Shown here piece by piece: positions 1 to 10,502 of a stretch of 64,000 nucleotides of DNA (position 1 is its first letter; each line of letters begins with the position of its first letter). A model generated the notes under the pieces. It had not been told where the DNA came from. It saw nothing but the letters and a program-made list of their open reading frames with translations, and searched no databases. Source of the stretch: Quercus robur (taxonomy: Eukaryota; Streptophyta; Magnoliopsida; Fagales; Fagaceae). The stretch is taken from contig NC_065535.1 in the NCBI RefSeq assembly GCF_932294415.1, positions 7,243,501 through 7,307,500 on the forward strand, written 5' to 3'. A program made the translations under genes and the position numbers.

Positions 1-1904
1 CTAACCAAAAGGCAACTAGAGACTCATACAAAGGGAACCAAGCCTTTGAGAATGGACTAAGGGTTGTCCCATCAGTTTTCTGCCACCCTCTACCTGACGT
101 GAACAGTGCCCAAGGGCTGTCATATCAGTTGAAGTCAAAAGGATGAAGGAACTCCATCATCTTCCTCAAGACTACACCTCCAGCGGAAGGGGAGCTGAAA
201 CCAAATTATCCAAACTTCAACAAATTGATGCTATAATTGTTAAAAACGATCAAGACATGATTCATGTACCAAGCCCATGAATCCTAAAGGGGAAAATTTG
301 GGAACATGTGGTATGGAGGGCATACAGTGATCTCCAGCGGAACCCCCTGAAGTAGACTAGAACTTGACACCTGGCTTAGGATGTTGAAATCTTACTTCTT
401 GGGGGACCAAATCTCAGTTTGCAGCATTAGAATTCATTCTTGATACACAATAATTAAGCTCAGCCCTGAAAATCTTGGCACTTAATGCAAAAAGTTATAA
501 AATCCCATCATTACCCAAAGAAGCAAGACAACCCCTCAAAGTGGATTTTCCTACTTCTGATTAAAAATCTCAGGAAAGTTAAACCTTGATTTCGTCACCC
601 TTGATGAGTCATGCATTTTTGGATTCTTGTCAATCAATGCTTCTCTAAAACTCCATTATAAAAACGTACACACTCAGCCCACTGGGGGAGGAGAAGCCTC
701 TTTAAGAACTTCTGTCATTGACTACATTCTGCAAAAATTCAACCCCTTTTAAGCTTTCTTTAAGCTCCCCAAGCTCTCTTGAGCTCACTCACAACCTTTC
801 TCAGCCTATAGTCACCATAACACCAACATCCACCACCTTGCTTACACCTTCCTACTCCATAAACGTCCCATAACCGATCAAGACAGCCACTCCCTCTGAA
901 ACCCTTGGTTTATTTACTACTTTGCTCGTGGTTTAGCTTTCCTTAAGCTCGCCACTCATCATCTTCAGCCTACCCTCGTCTAATCCCAGATATTCTTCCC
1001 ACCCCTCTACACAACCACAGCTCAAAAATGTCCTCCAACTAGACACAAATAGCCCATTACTCACAAAAAGCTTCAATCTCAGTGTTAATCCCATCTCACT
1101 CACTCAAAATAGCCCACGTTCACCTCATTCATGCCTTATAATTATACACTCACCAAAATCTTAGTTTAATACTTGCTGCATTGAGCTGGGGATCTTTCTC
1201 TCCCTTCATTCCATCCTATTTTTCCTCTTTTATTTGTAATTATGGAGACTTTAATCATTGTTTATTATTATTATTATTATGAAGGATATAATGTATTGGT
1301 AACAATTGAAATTTTCCCTCACATTAATGTAATGGTGGTTGAAAGTACTATAATTTCCCTTGATCAAGACACACAAGGACTCCTAGGAGTAAATACTTTC
1401 CTAAATTTATTTAATCATTGATTGCTGGACTCTAAGTATAATTTCACCCCTACCGCTAGAGATAATACCGTACCATTAGAGGACTGATTTGAACTATGAT
1501 GTCGTAAAAAGACTAATAATATAACAAACTAACAATACTAACGTGTTTATTGGGCTTTATTGTTGTCTTCTTGTTAGGGTGCAGCCTCTATCTCTTGCTT
1601 GGGCGGACTTACACCATACCGATAGCTTTTGGGCTTTATTTCAAGGGCCCATCGTTGAGTTTTGGCTTGGCTATCCCATATTCTATTTGGGAATATGAAA
1701 AATTTCTCCATCAACAGTTTTCAACAACTATCATGCAAAGATTTCAAAATAAGAAAATTTGTAGAATAAAATTGTAAGACTTTATGTACTTGTATGTGTA
1801 TTTTGGTTAATATATGAAGTTATCTTTTTATTAAATTTTGGTCAATAGTGACCACCCTGAAATATATTCCTGGAACCACCATCGATGTGGTTATAAAAAA
1901 ATAA
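1..1904. other. Intergenic DNA, possible LTR-element remnant
   Basis: No gene is supported here. Positions 1-1250 are long non-coding sequence with LTR-like traits, such as a TATA-like 'attataaaaacg' at about 656-667 followed by a pyrimidine-rich stretch, but no end or target duplication can be seen because the window begins inside it. A short (TTA)n run lies near 1262-1280. The 75-codon frame at 1550-1777 has no recognisable domain and looks like chance. Confidence 0.3.
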
Positions 1905-2045
1905 GGGCCCGTTTGGTATATTATTCTAGTAACGTTATTTAAGTGTTGAGGAAATACGTGTAGATAAAAAATGTATTATGGAAATATATGTTGTATTGTT
2001 TAAACAATGAAAACTATTGTTTAAATAATACTAACAAACAGCTCC
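1905..2045. mobile_element. Tourist-like MITE (PIF/Harbinger type)
   Basis: This is a 141-bp element with terminal inverted repeats (gggcccgtttggta at the left; taacaaacagctcc at the right, its imperfect reverse complement). It is flanked by a TAA trinucleotide on both sides (1902-1904 and 2046-2048), the duplication typical of PIF/Harbinger elements. A related copy lies at 9028-9176. It has no coding capacity. Confidence 0.6.
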
Positions 2046-2048
2046 TAA

Positions 2049-3026
2049 TTCATTCAGAATCACCGGAATCATCTTTAAACGCATCTTTACTTCAATTTTT
2101 TGTAACTACTAGTACAAAACCCGTTTCTCAATAATAGAATCCAACCAATGAACCAAATAAGGTTAAAATAGGCGTTGATAAGATATTAAACTTCAAACAA
2201 ACTTCCAAGAAGTTAAACGGGAAAGAGAAAATGTAAGCGGACTTAAAACCAAATAATTAAGCAGCCACCACCAACTATTTTCTATATTTTTTTTTTTGAG
2301 CTAGAAGATTGACTCTACAAAGTCTGAGTCACCCCCAACTTGAACCTGTTTTAAATACTAATTTGCAGCCACTTCCTAGCTAGTCCAAAATTAGGCCATC
2401 ATGCATGACTGTGAATTTTGACGATGCAATAAATTTAAGTGAAGCTTCCTTCAAGTGCATCGCATGTAACACATATCCAAGTGGTTTTGTAAAGGCATTC
2501 GAATTTCCAGAGCGGGGTTGTTGCAACTTGCAAGACCATTTTTGGTAGGTAAGAACTTTTTTCTTACAATGCCTTTGAATAGACATCTTTTTATATATAT
2601 ATATATATATATATATACTTTTTTCTTACAATGCCTTTGAATAGACCTCTTTTTATATATATATATATATATATATATAAATGATAATAATCTTTGTAGA
2701 TAATGATAAATGGATGGACGAATGGATGGATTTGTGATATTTTTTTTTAAGTTTGTGTTTGAGATTGCTTAAAAATTCAGTTTTTTATTTATTTTATTAT
2801 TTAACTTATTTTTGATACTATTTATGAATTATGAGTTCTATTATATTTTTTGATATTATTTATGAGTCTTACTATATCACTTCAATTATCTTTTAACTTT
2901 ATTTATAATATTTTCAACAAAAAAATTTCAATTGCATCCAAATAAATAATTTCTAACGCTAAATATATAATAGACATTCAAACTTGGGTTCTTTATTAAA
3001 CTACGCGAGGCTTGGGAGTTGGACTA
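2049..3026. other. Intergenic upstream of G1
   Basis: AT-rich sequence without a gene. About 2751-2946 resembles the element family at 9216-9414 and 38950-39120 ('gtttgtgtttgagatt' at one end, 'gcatccaaataaat' at the other), probably an old MITE. The 68-codon minus frame at 2380-2586 matches nothing I know. Confidence 0.4.
2556..2680. repeat. 62-bp tandem duplication ending in (TA)n
   Basis: Two consecutive copies of a unit beginning 'cttttttcttacaatgcc' and ending in a run of TA dinucleotides, at 2556-2617 and 2618-2680. The copies differ by about one base outside the TA tract, so the duplication is recent. It probably arose by slippage or unequal exchange at the TA run. Confidence 0.85.
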
Positions 3027-3046
3027 CACGTGAATGAACCCACGTG
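3027..3046 (+). promoter_or_regulatory. Paired G-boxes in the G1 promoter
   Basis: Two CACGTG palindromes at 3027-3032 and 3041-3046, eight bases apart, about 54 bases upstream of the TATA box of G1. G-boxes bind bZIP and bHLH (MYC2-type) factors, and close pairs are common in ABA- or jasmonate-responsive promoters. The sites are visible; the hormone response is inference. Confidence 0.55.
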
Positions 3047-3099
3047 TAAAACAGAAGAAAAGACAAATGGGAGGCCAGAAGAACAATATATTGGGCAAC

Positions 3100-3107
3100 T
3101 ATAAATA
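3100..3107 (+). promoter_or_regulatory. TATA box of G1
   Basis: TATAAATA at 3100-3107, about 130 bases before the G1 start codon. It predicts transcription from about 3130 and a 5' leader of about 105 bases, normal for a plant gene. Confidence 0.65.
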
Positions 3108-3236
3108 TAGAGGTTAACCGAACAGACCTCTCTCATCTCATCTTTCGGCCAAAGCAATTATTGCGAGAGACATCTCTATCCTCTCTTTCCACCCAAATAT
3201 CTCATTGTCTTTCCCTCTAAAAGTCCCATATCTAAA

Positions 3237-5181
3237 ATGGACTACTCCTTTCTACAATACTTCAACACAAACCTAGTTGGCCTCCTTGCCATACTTTTCT
3301 TTTCCTATGTTATACTAAGAAGATTGAGAGCTCCCAAAGCTCGAAAAGCACCAGAAGCAGCCGGTGGATGGCCTCTAATAGGTCATCTCCGCTTATTAGC
3401 AGGAGGTTCTCAACTTCCCCACATGACATTGGGAGCCTTAGCTGACAAGTATGGACCAGCATTCACCATTCGAGTTGGGGTGCACCCAGCTTTGGTGATC
3501 AGTACTAGCGAGTTAGCCAAAGAATGCTTCACCACCAATGATGTTTCCCTTTGTTCTCGACCCAAAATAATTAGTGGGAAACATTTTGGTTACAACTATG
3601 CCATGTTAGCTTTCACTTCCTATGGTCCTTACTGGCGTGAAATACGCAAGATTACCTCTTTAGAGCTACTCTCAACTCGCAGGCTTGAACTACTCAAAGG
3701 TGTCAAAGCCTCGGAGATGGAGACCTCTTTGAAGGAGCTATATAAGTTTTGGGAAGAGAAAAAAAGTGGCAATAAAGACCATGTTTTGGTGGACATGAAG
3801 CAATGGTTTGGGGACCTAAGTCTCAATGTGATTCTTAGAATGGTTGCTGGAAAGAGGTACTATGGTACTAGTGCTGCGAGTGATGAGGCTCGGAGGTGTC
3901 ATGAGGCATTGAGAGAGTTCTTTCATTTGGCTGGGCTTTTTGTGGTTGGGGATGCTATTCCTTACCTTGGGTGGTTGGATTTGGGTGGGTATGAGAAGGC
4001 CATGAAGAAAACAGCAAAAGAGTTGGATGGTATAGTTACAGAGTGGTTGGAAGAGCACAAGGAGAAGAAAGCTTCAGGTGAAGCAAAACTAGGAGAGCAA
4101 GATTTCATGGATGTCATGTTGTCTATCCTTAATGGAGCTAACCTTGGTGGTTTTGATGCTGATACTGTCACCAAAGCCACATGCTTGGTAAGCACTACTC
4201 ATCATTTTTTATTTATTTTTGTTATTATTATTTTTAATTTAAAATTTGTGCATAAGCCAAATAAACTTAATAATATTACTAATAAGTTTTGACAATCTTT
4301 TGGGTATCAGTTTGGGTAGACAAAAAAAATATTTTTTTCTTTTTGTCACGGTTATTGTATGATATAGACTTCTAAGTTATTTTGGAAACAAATTAGATTC
4401 TAGGTGTCTGTTAAACATTTAATATAAAAATTATAAAAAATTATATATTTTGATAATCACTATACAAATAAATTATAGAAGAACTGAGGTGTCTAAACAG
4501 ACTTTTAATTATTGATTTTTTGTTGCTCTATCTTGACATGGAGATTGCATTTTGCAGAGTATGATTGCAGGAGGCAGTGACTCAACCACAGGTACTTTGA
4601 CATGGGCTCTTTCACTATTGTTGAACAACCGCCATGTTCTAAGAAAAGCTCAAGAAGAACTGGATATCCATGTGGGGAAAGGAAGACTTGTAAATGAATC
4701 CGATATCAATAAGCTGGACTACCTCCAAGCCATTGTTAAAGAGACACTTCGATTATACCCAGCTGCACCACTTCTAGGACTACGTGAATTCGCTGAGGAT
4801 AGTACCATAGGTGGCTACCATGTTACCAAAGGCACTCGATTAATGGTGAATCTTTGGAAGATTCAAACAGACCCTCGTATATGGTCCGAACCACTTGAGT
4901 TCAAGCCAGAGAGATTTCTAACGACCCACAAGGATATCGATCTTAAGGGCCACCATTTTGAGTTCCTTCCATTTGGTAGTGGTAGAAGAGCTTGTCCTGG
5001 ACTGGCTTTTGGTCTTCAAATGACAAGCTTAGCATTAGCTAGTTTGCTACATGCTTTTGAAATCTCTGCTTCATCAAATGAATTGGTTGATATGACTGGG
5101 AGCTTAGGGCTTACAAACTTCAAAGCTACACCACTTGATGTTCTCGTCAAACCACGCTTGCCTTCATTCTTTGATGCATAA
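3237..5181 (+). CDS. CYP82: Cytochrome P450, CYP82 family (G1)
   Basis: Exon 1 is 3237-4187 and exon 2 is 4558-5181 (donor GTAAGC at 4188, acceptor TTTGCAG ending 4557, phase 0), giving 524 residues, the usual CYP82 length. The N-terminus has a membrane anchor (residues about 14-30) and the CYP82-type hinge [14 protein letters not shown]. Helix C WREIR, helix K KETLR, FKPERF and the haem loop [10 protein letters not shown] with its Cys ligand are all present, so it should be an ER-bound haem monooxygenase using NADPH-P450 reductase. Known CYP82 enzymes hydroxylate coumarins, flavones, alkaloids or terpenoids; the substrate here cannot be told. In the I-helix the conserved oxygen-activating Thr is Ser (GGSDST against GGSDTT in G4). 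The start follows a good TATA box and leader. It is the most isolated member of the cluster. Confidence 0.93.
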
Positions 5182-5350
5182 AGAATAATCTATCACATCA
5201 AATAATAGAGCTATTATGGTTTGGTGAGGGATTGCATCAGAATTTAGTTATGTTTGATTTGTATTGGTTATGGAGTAATAATAATTTAAGAGTCCCATGT
5301 GCTTTCTGTTGTACTCCAATTTCTGTTAATGAAATATCAGTTTCCTTTTC

Positions 5351-5400
<50 letters not shown>

Positions 5401-5708
5401 ATAAGAGGCTTGCTGCTGTAAAACTCATTGCCGAGCATGATGTATGATTCAATAAATTCTTACTCCTTAAAATTTTGCCCTCTTCCTCCTGGCTTTTGTT
5501 GCATAATCTCCCCTCCGAAATTATTATAGACTTGCTTATTAGAGGAAATAATATTGTTTTACTCAATTTGAAGCACTAGTAGTTAAGAGTATTAATGTTG
5601 CTCATTTTGCACTTCTTGATGTTTTCAACCTAAACATTTAAGATTCAAATATCTTTTATCCCAAATATTAAATATAAAAAATTATTTAAAAAAAACTCAA
5701 AATATTAG
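5182..5708. other. 3' flank of G1 with A-tract and (TA)n
   Basis: The probable G1 3' UTR, followed by a genomic run of 27 A at 5351-5377 and TA repeats to 5400. The A-run comes shortly after an AATGAAAT motif that could be a polyadenylation signal. The remainder to 5703 shows nothing recognisable. 5704-5708 (ATTAG) is the left target duplication of the following solo LTR. Confidence 0.5.
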
Positions 5709-6350
5709 TGTGGGGCCCAACAATTTATGGGCCAGGCCAACTTATTCATGGGGAGCCCTAAGGCCCAAGCTGAAGAAGGTTATAGTCCAAACTCAATAAC
5801 GTAAAGTACAAATTGGCCCGGAGAAGCAGCCGAGGACAGTGCAGTCCTCGGCTGACCCAAAGCTCCACCAAGAAGAGGGGCAAAAACGGTATAGGGACAA
5901 ACTTGAAAGAAAATCTAAAATATCTAGGAAAGGCTGCCCTTACTACCTTCCCCATACATAGCTCTGCACCTAACAGAGCCGTATTCTTTAGCTTTATTAA
6001 CCACTCCCAACAACTTTGGTCTTAGACTGACGGGACAAGTATCAGTCTTGGAAAGGTCGACTCTACACGTGGACGAAGGAAAGTGAACGCAGGCTAGTAT
6101 AAAAGAAAAAATAAGTAATCTGGAGGAGGGGCTGGGAAGACTGGCCAAAAAGGAAGGGCCTCCCAATCCACCTCCAAGAGAAAGACTCCAAATGTGAAGA
6201 CACCTCAATCACATATGAGCACCACAAAAACCCACCGCTGGGTAACCGAGGCCTAGCCTTTCGAACCCACTCTCTACAAATGATATTGTCTGGGCCCATT
6301 CATGCGCGAACCCAATACTACTGCAGTTCGTTGCGGAACGTGTCCTTACA
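5709..6350. mobile_element. Solo LTR of an LTR retrotransposon
   Basis: This 642-bp block begins TGTGGGGCCC, ends CCTTACA (TG...CA) and is flanked by ATTAG on both sides (5704-5708 and 6351-6355), a 5-bp target duplication. A TATA-like 'agtataaaag' lies near 6094. No internal region, primer site or coding part is present, so it is a fossil left by LTR-LTR recombination. The family is unassigned; the GC-rich 'gggccc' motifs are typical of LTRs in these genomes. As a solo LTR it looks whole. Confidence 0.8.
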
Positions 6351-6355
6351 ATTAG

Positions 6356-6512
6356 TGTATAGCTTAAATTAAACAAGATTGTAACTTTAAATTATAACTA
6401 ATTTTATAATTAAATTTTGTCATTTATATATTTCACGACAAAAGATACACACCAGAGGAAAAAAATAAAATAAAAATTGGTTCACTCTTTAAAAAGTGGA
6501 TCCAAATACCAA

Positions 6513-6554
<42 letters not shown>

Positions 6555-9024
6555 CAATAGTGCCACACATCACAACAGACAACAATTGATTGTCAGTTGC
6601 AATTACATGGCTCACTATTTTTATTTTTATTTAACTACTGACAATTTATCAGGTAAAATAATTATAACAAAATGTATGATATTATAAATTTTAAAAAAAG
6701 ATCCAACTAGGAAATTTTTATGAAAAATTGAAAACAATGTAAAATTTAAAAAAAGTTAACAGCTTTTCATTTTTTATAAAAAAAATTTAAAAGTAGTTTA
6801 TTAATGTATGAGGATATGTTAGTAAAATCCAAAAAAAGAAAAGAAAAAAAGAAATCTAGTAATGTAGAAGTCACTCTCCGTTATCTACCAAGAAGTCTGG
6901 CAAAAAAAAAAAAAAAAATCAACCAAGGACGAACTGATATTGGACAGGTGTCCAAGGTATTATGGAAAATCCTGAAGTGAGTTAACAGACATGTTCAATT
7001 ATCTCCTTGCTTTTGGTGGGAGCCGCTCAGCCCGTCTATTTGGCGTGTTTTACTGAGTTTTGCAGACAGTATAGAATAATAATTCAATTTTGATGCCCAT
7101 TGCTGACTTTTGGCTAGTCTGTGATGGTCATGGAATCTGACTTTTGGCTCCCCTTGTTGCTTTGCAAGGTCCTGGACCATGTGTATTGGTGTTGAAGCGA
7201 AAGTTGCTATGTCTATGCCGTTTGATGCAGAGTTTACTCTCATTTCTGCTGGTTTTTGGCTTCATAATCTGTTGTGTTATAAAAATTTCTTACTAATTCC
7301 TTAAAAAAGAAAAAAAAAGAAGAATATCTTGATTTTGGTGAATTTGTGTCTGTTTGGAAATAATTTATTTAGTATTTTGTTGAAACTTTTTGCTGAATGT
7401 TAAAGTATACTTATACTTCCATGAAGGAAAAAAAAAAAAAAAATTTTAAAAAGTTATATATAAAAATTAAAAGTTGAATTTATAAACTCAAGTAAAAAAA
7501 ACACAAATATGTATCTGAATAGAGATCAATTTCAAATTTTCAATAAAGATTTTTTGTAAAATCAAATCAATCAAATTCAAACTCCACTAAAAATAAAATC
7601 CCTAGAATGGATCAAGAAACAAATTCAACAAAATCAAACCCCAGTATCTCCCTTTTCTAATTTTATCTCTTATTTTCTCTCATGCCTAGCCAAGACCCCT
7701 CGCCCCTGATCAGGATATGGCGATGAAGATTCTTTCTCCTCATGACACATGCAAACAATCATCGCTGCAAATTATTTATCACAGCATCAAATATATCATT
7801 TATCTTGAAACCCTAGGTTCTCTTTCTCTAGGAAGAAAATGAAGGAACATATATATAATAAAAACCAAATTGAATTTCATGGATCTGTGAATATATATAT
7901 ATTTTTTATAACAAATAATAAACATTACAGACAAAATGCGATTAACTTTTCGAAGAATTGGTGTGGCTAGTGCTTTTTGAAAACATTTTCAATGTTTTCA
8001 TTTGGAGTGAGAGAGAAGGAAGAGAAAAAATAAATTGATTCTTGATCCATTTCTTTGTTGACAAGTCTTAGATGTTTAATTTTTGGTATGAGTTTGGTTG
8101 CCAAGAAATTGGAAGTTAAAAAAAAAAAAAAAAAGTTGTAAATTGAGTTTTCTTTTTTAATACATTTTTTAAATATTTTTTCTAGTGTGAATTTTTATTT
8201 ATTTATTAAAATGTTGATGTAGTTTTTAATGTTAGTTTAATATTTATTATTATTATTATTATTTTATTAATCATGTATATACCAAACCATCATTCGTTAG
8301 TCATGCCATCAAGTTCCATCACAAATAAAAATTTGCTAAAACCAAATTGAATATTTTTAAAACAAAAATACCAAAATGAATATTCTTTAAAATATAGGGA
8401 CAAAAAGCTAATTTGTCAAACTGTAAATTGTGCCATTTCATCTCAAAATTAATTAATGATGAAGAAAATACATTTAAATCTTTTATAACATTTAACATCA
8501 CAAATAAAAATCTGTTTTTAAAATAATTGGGAAGAGTTGAATTCTAGTCCTCAACATAATTTTTGCTTTATTTGAAATAAGATGTTTTCGTGTCTTTGGA
8601 TATTATCCGATCTAATTGACTTGACCCTAAATAAATTCTTGAGTCATCATTCAAGAAAGTGACAACGAAGTTCCCTGGTACATTTCACCGACTAACATTC
8701 GTAACTTTTTGACCTAAATAATTATGAGTGACAAGCTTTGACAAACATAAGTTAGAAAATCGTTACTCTCAAGTCTTGAGTTGATTTTAGATGTTGGAAA
8801 TTGGATAAGTACATGCAGACCTACCCGCCTGGGTCCAAATTTAGATGTTGGAAATTGGATATTGGAAATTAACAATATCGATCGAATCTTGAATTCTATT
8901 ATTTATTGGGAATTGTTAATCCCACAGCCGAAAAGCTCAGATATACGTACCCTTATTACAAACCAACAAAAGTTTGTCTGTGCATCCATTAATTTCAACT
9001 CTTTCAGCTGGGTGTTGTAACTAG
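6356..9024. other. Intergenic, AT-rich, no gene seen
   Basis: Contains an (AAT)n microsatellite at 6513-6553 and several A-runs. The block about 6990-7310 is less AT-rich and ends in an A-rich tail ('ccttaaaaaagaaaaaaaa'), so it may be the 3' end of an old retroposon, but I could not assign a family. The short frames at 6995-7243, 8319-8501 and 8781-9020 show no domain. Confidence 0.4.
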
Positions 9025-9027
9025 TAA

Positions 9028-9176
9028 GAGACATTTGGTATATACATTTAAAAATTAAAAATTGTTGTTTGAAAATATGTGTGGAAATACGTGTAGGTAA
9101 AAAAAAGTATGAAAATATATGTAATGTTGTTTAAAAACTGAAAATTATTATTTGAAATGGTGTATCAAACACCCCC
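9028..9176. mobile_element. Tourist-like MITE, second copy
   Basis: A 149-bp element related to the one at 1905-2045, flanked by TAA at 9025-9027 and 9177-9179. Its ends 'gagacatttggtat' and 'gtatcaaacacccc' are imperfect inverted repeats. The internal motif 'ggaaatacgtgtag' is shared with the first copy. Confidence 0.6.
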
Positions 9177-9215
9177 TAAGCATCTTTTTGTATATTTTTC
9201 ATTCTCTATGAATAA

Positions 9216-9414
9216 GTGCGCGTTTGAGATGAGCCGAATTTTTCAACTTATTTTTATTTTTAGCTGATTTTTGTTACTATTCATAGATTTTATTATACTT
9301 TTTACACTATTTATGGATCCAACTATACTATTCAGCTTATTTTTTAACATATTTTCTATACTTTCAGCAAATAATTTTTAATTTCAACTAAATAAGCTGT
9401 TGCAAACTCACACC
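9216..9414. mobile_element. MITE-like element with gtgcgcgtttgaga end
   Basis: About 199 bp with loosely inverted ends ('gtgcgcgtttgaga' and 'gttgcaaactcacac') and an AT-rich body containing 'caacttatttttatttttagctg'. The same family seems to recur at 2751-2946 and 38950-39120. The target duplication is not clear. Confidence 0.4.
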
Positions 9415-9924
9415 GAGTAAAGGCTAAAGTCTTCTATATTTTTTTGTCGATATACAGTGCAATAATGTCTTGCATTGCCAAAAAGAATTAAGCCACTGTC
9501 AAGAGGCTTTGTAGCTTAACTGATGTTGATGCCCATTTTTTAATATCATGGGCCAGCAAACAAAACCCCAAGCCTGGTGGGAAAGCCCAAGAGAGCAGGG
9601 AAAGAAAGAAGAATCGGTTAAGTGGCATAAAAAGAGGACTCGTTGCAAAATTCCTCTTGCAGCAGCAGTTGAGAAAACTGGGAGAAAGCAATCTTCAACA
9701 TGAAGCCCATAAGAAAAAGTAAAAGTGGGCCCATTAAAGGCCCAAAACACATTAAAGAAAGAGGAAGCCCACCAAGAAAAGCCTCTGCAGAATAATCCAT
9801 GAATTGCAAATAAGCCCAATAAGTTCCAAACCTTGCGTATAAAAGAAGTGGACATTGTTTTAAAGTACATGTTATGCTGTGATTTCAACAGGGGCTTTTC
9901 CTCTTTAAAAAAAAGAAAAAAACA
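9415..9924. other. Intergenic, probable repeat remnant
   Basis: Rich in 'gggccca'-type motifs with a TATA-like 'gtataaaagaagtgg' near 9838, which suggests part of an old LTR. The overlapping minus-strand frames at 9488-9888 (up to 129 codons) show no domain and are discounted. Confidence 0.35.
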
Positions 9925-10150
9925 TGGGCTTTCACAAACAAGAATTCTTTAGCAAGCGTACACCCAAAGATTCAACCCGGTTTCGTTGCAAAGGTCTTTC
10001 ATTCCATCGTCCAATCAAATGGAAGATGGATTGAAACATGGTGATGGTAGTAACAAGTGTACTATCTAGTTATTTTCCTGTGACCAGAAAGCTGATGTGA
10101 AGACTCCGGAAAAAAACACTCAAATGTTCATTAATACTAGCTAGAGATGA

Positions 10151-10157
10151 GACGTCA
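10151..10157 (+). promoter_or_regulatory. GACGTCA bZIP-type site in G2 distal promoter
   Basis: GACGTCA, an ACGT-core C-box or TGA-type site, lies about 350 bases upstream of the G2 start codon. At the matching place in the G3 promoter (near 19868) the core is GACATCA, so the ACGT is lost there. Binding is inferred from the motif alone. Confidence 0.3.
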
Positions 10158-10231
10158 TCATTCATCACTAGTGAATCAGATAAACCTTCTGCAAATGATT
10201 ATTTTTATTTTTTACTTTGAAGGATTCAACA

Positions 10232-10387
10232 AACGATAGTGGACCATGTCCGGCCTTAAAATAACAATTACATAGAAGATGCATTCCTCAGATAGATATT
10301 AAACACATCAAAAAGATCAACGATAGTGGACCATGTCCGGCCTTAAAATAACAATTACATAGAAGATGCATTCCTCAGATAGATATT
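10232..10387. repeat. 88-bp direct repeat in the G2 promoter
   Basis: A segment beginning 'acgatagtggaccatgtccg' and ending 'agatagatatt' is present twice, from 10232 and from 10320, with a short spacer 'aaacacatcaaaaagatca'. The copies are essentially identical, so it is recent. The inverted copy in front of G3 has one unit, interrupted by the U2 fragment. Confidence 0.85.
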
Positions 10388-10502
10388 GATCCAGGCAAGT
10401 ATACAAACATGAAATATGTCAATTGTCAAACTGGGACATATTCTCTTACAAGTTACAAGTAACCAAAAATATCCATCTCCTAAAACAGTTTAAGCTACAA
10501 TA

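Noticed and set aside
5351-5377. Genomic A-run after G1, suggesting a processed retrogene
   Set aside because: G1 keeps its intron and promoter, so it is not a retrocopy; the run is better seen as slippage or a small retroposon tail.
9488-9888. Overlapping minus-strand frames of 129 and 67 codons
   Set aside because: No domain, no start context, and the plus strand looks like repeat sequence with a TATA-like motif; probably chance frames.
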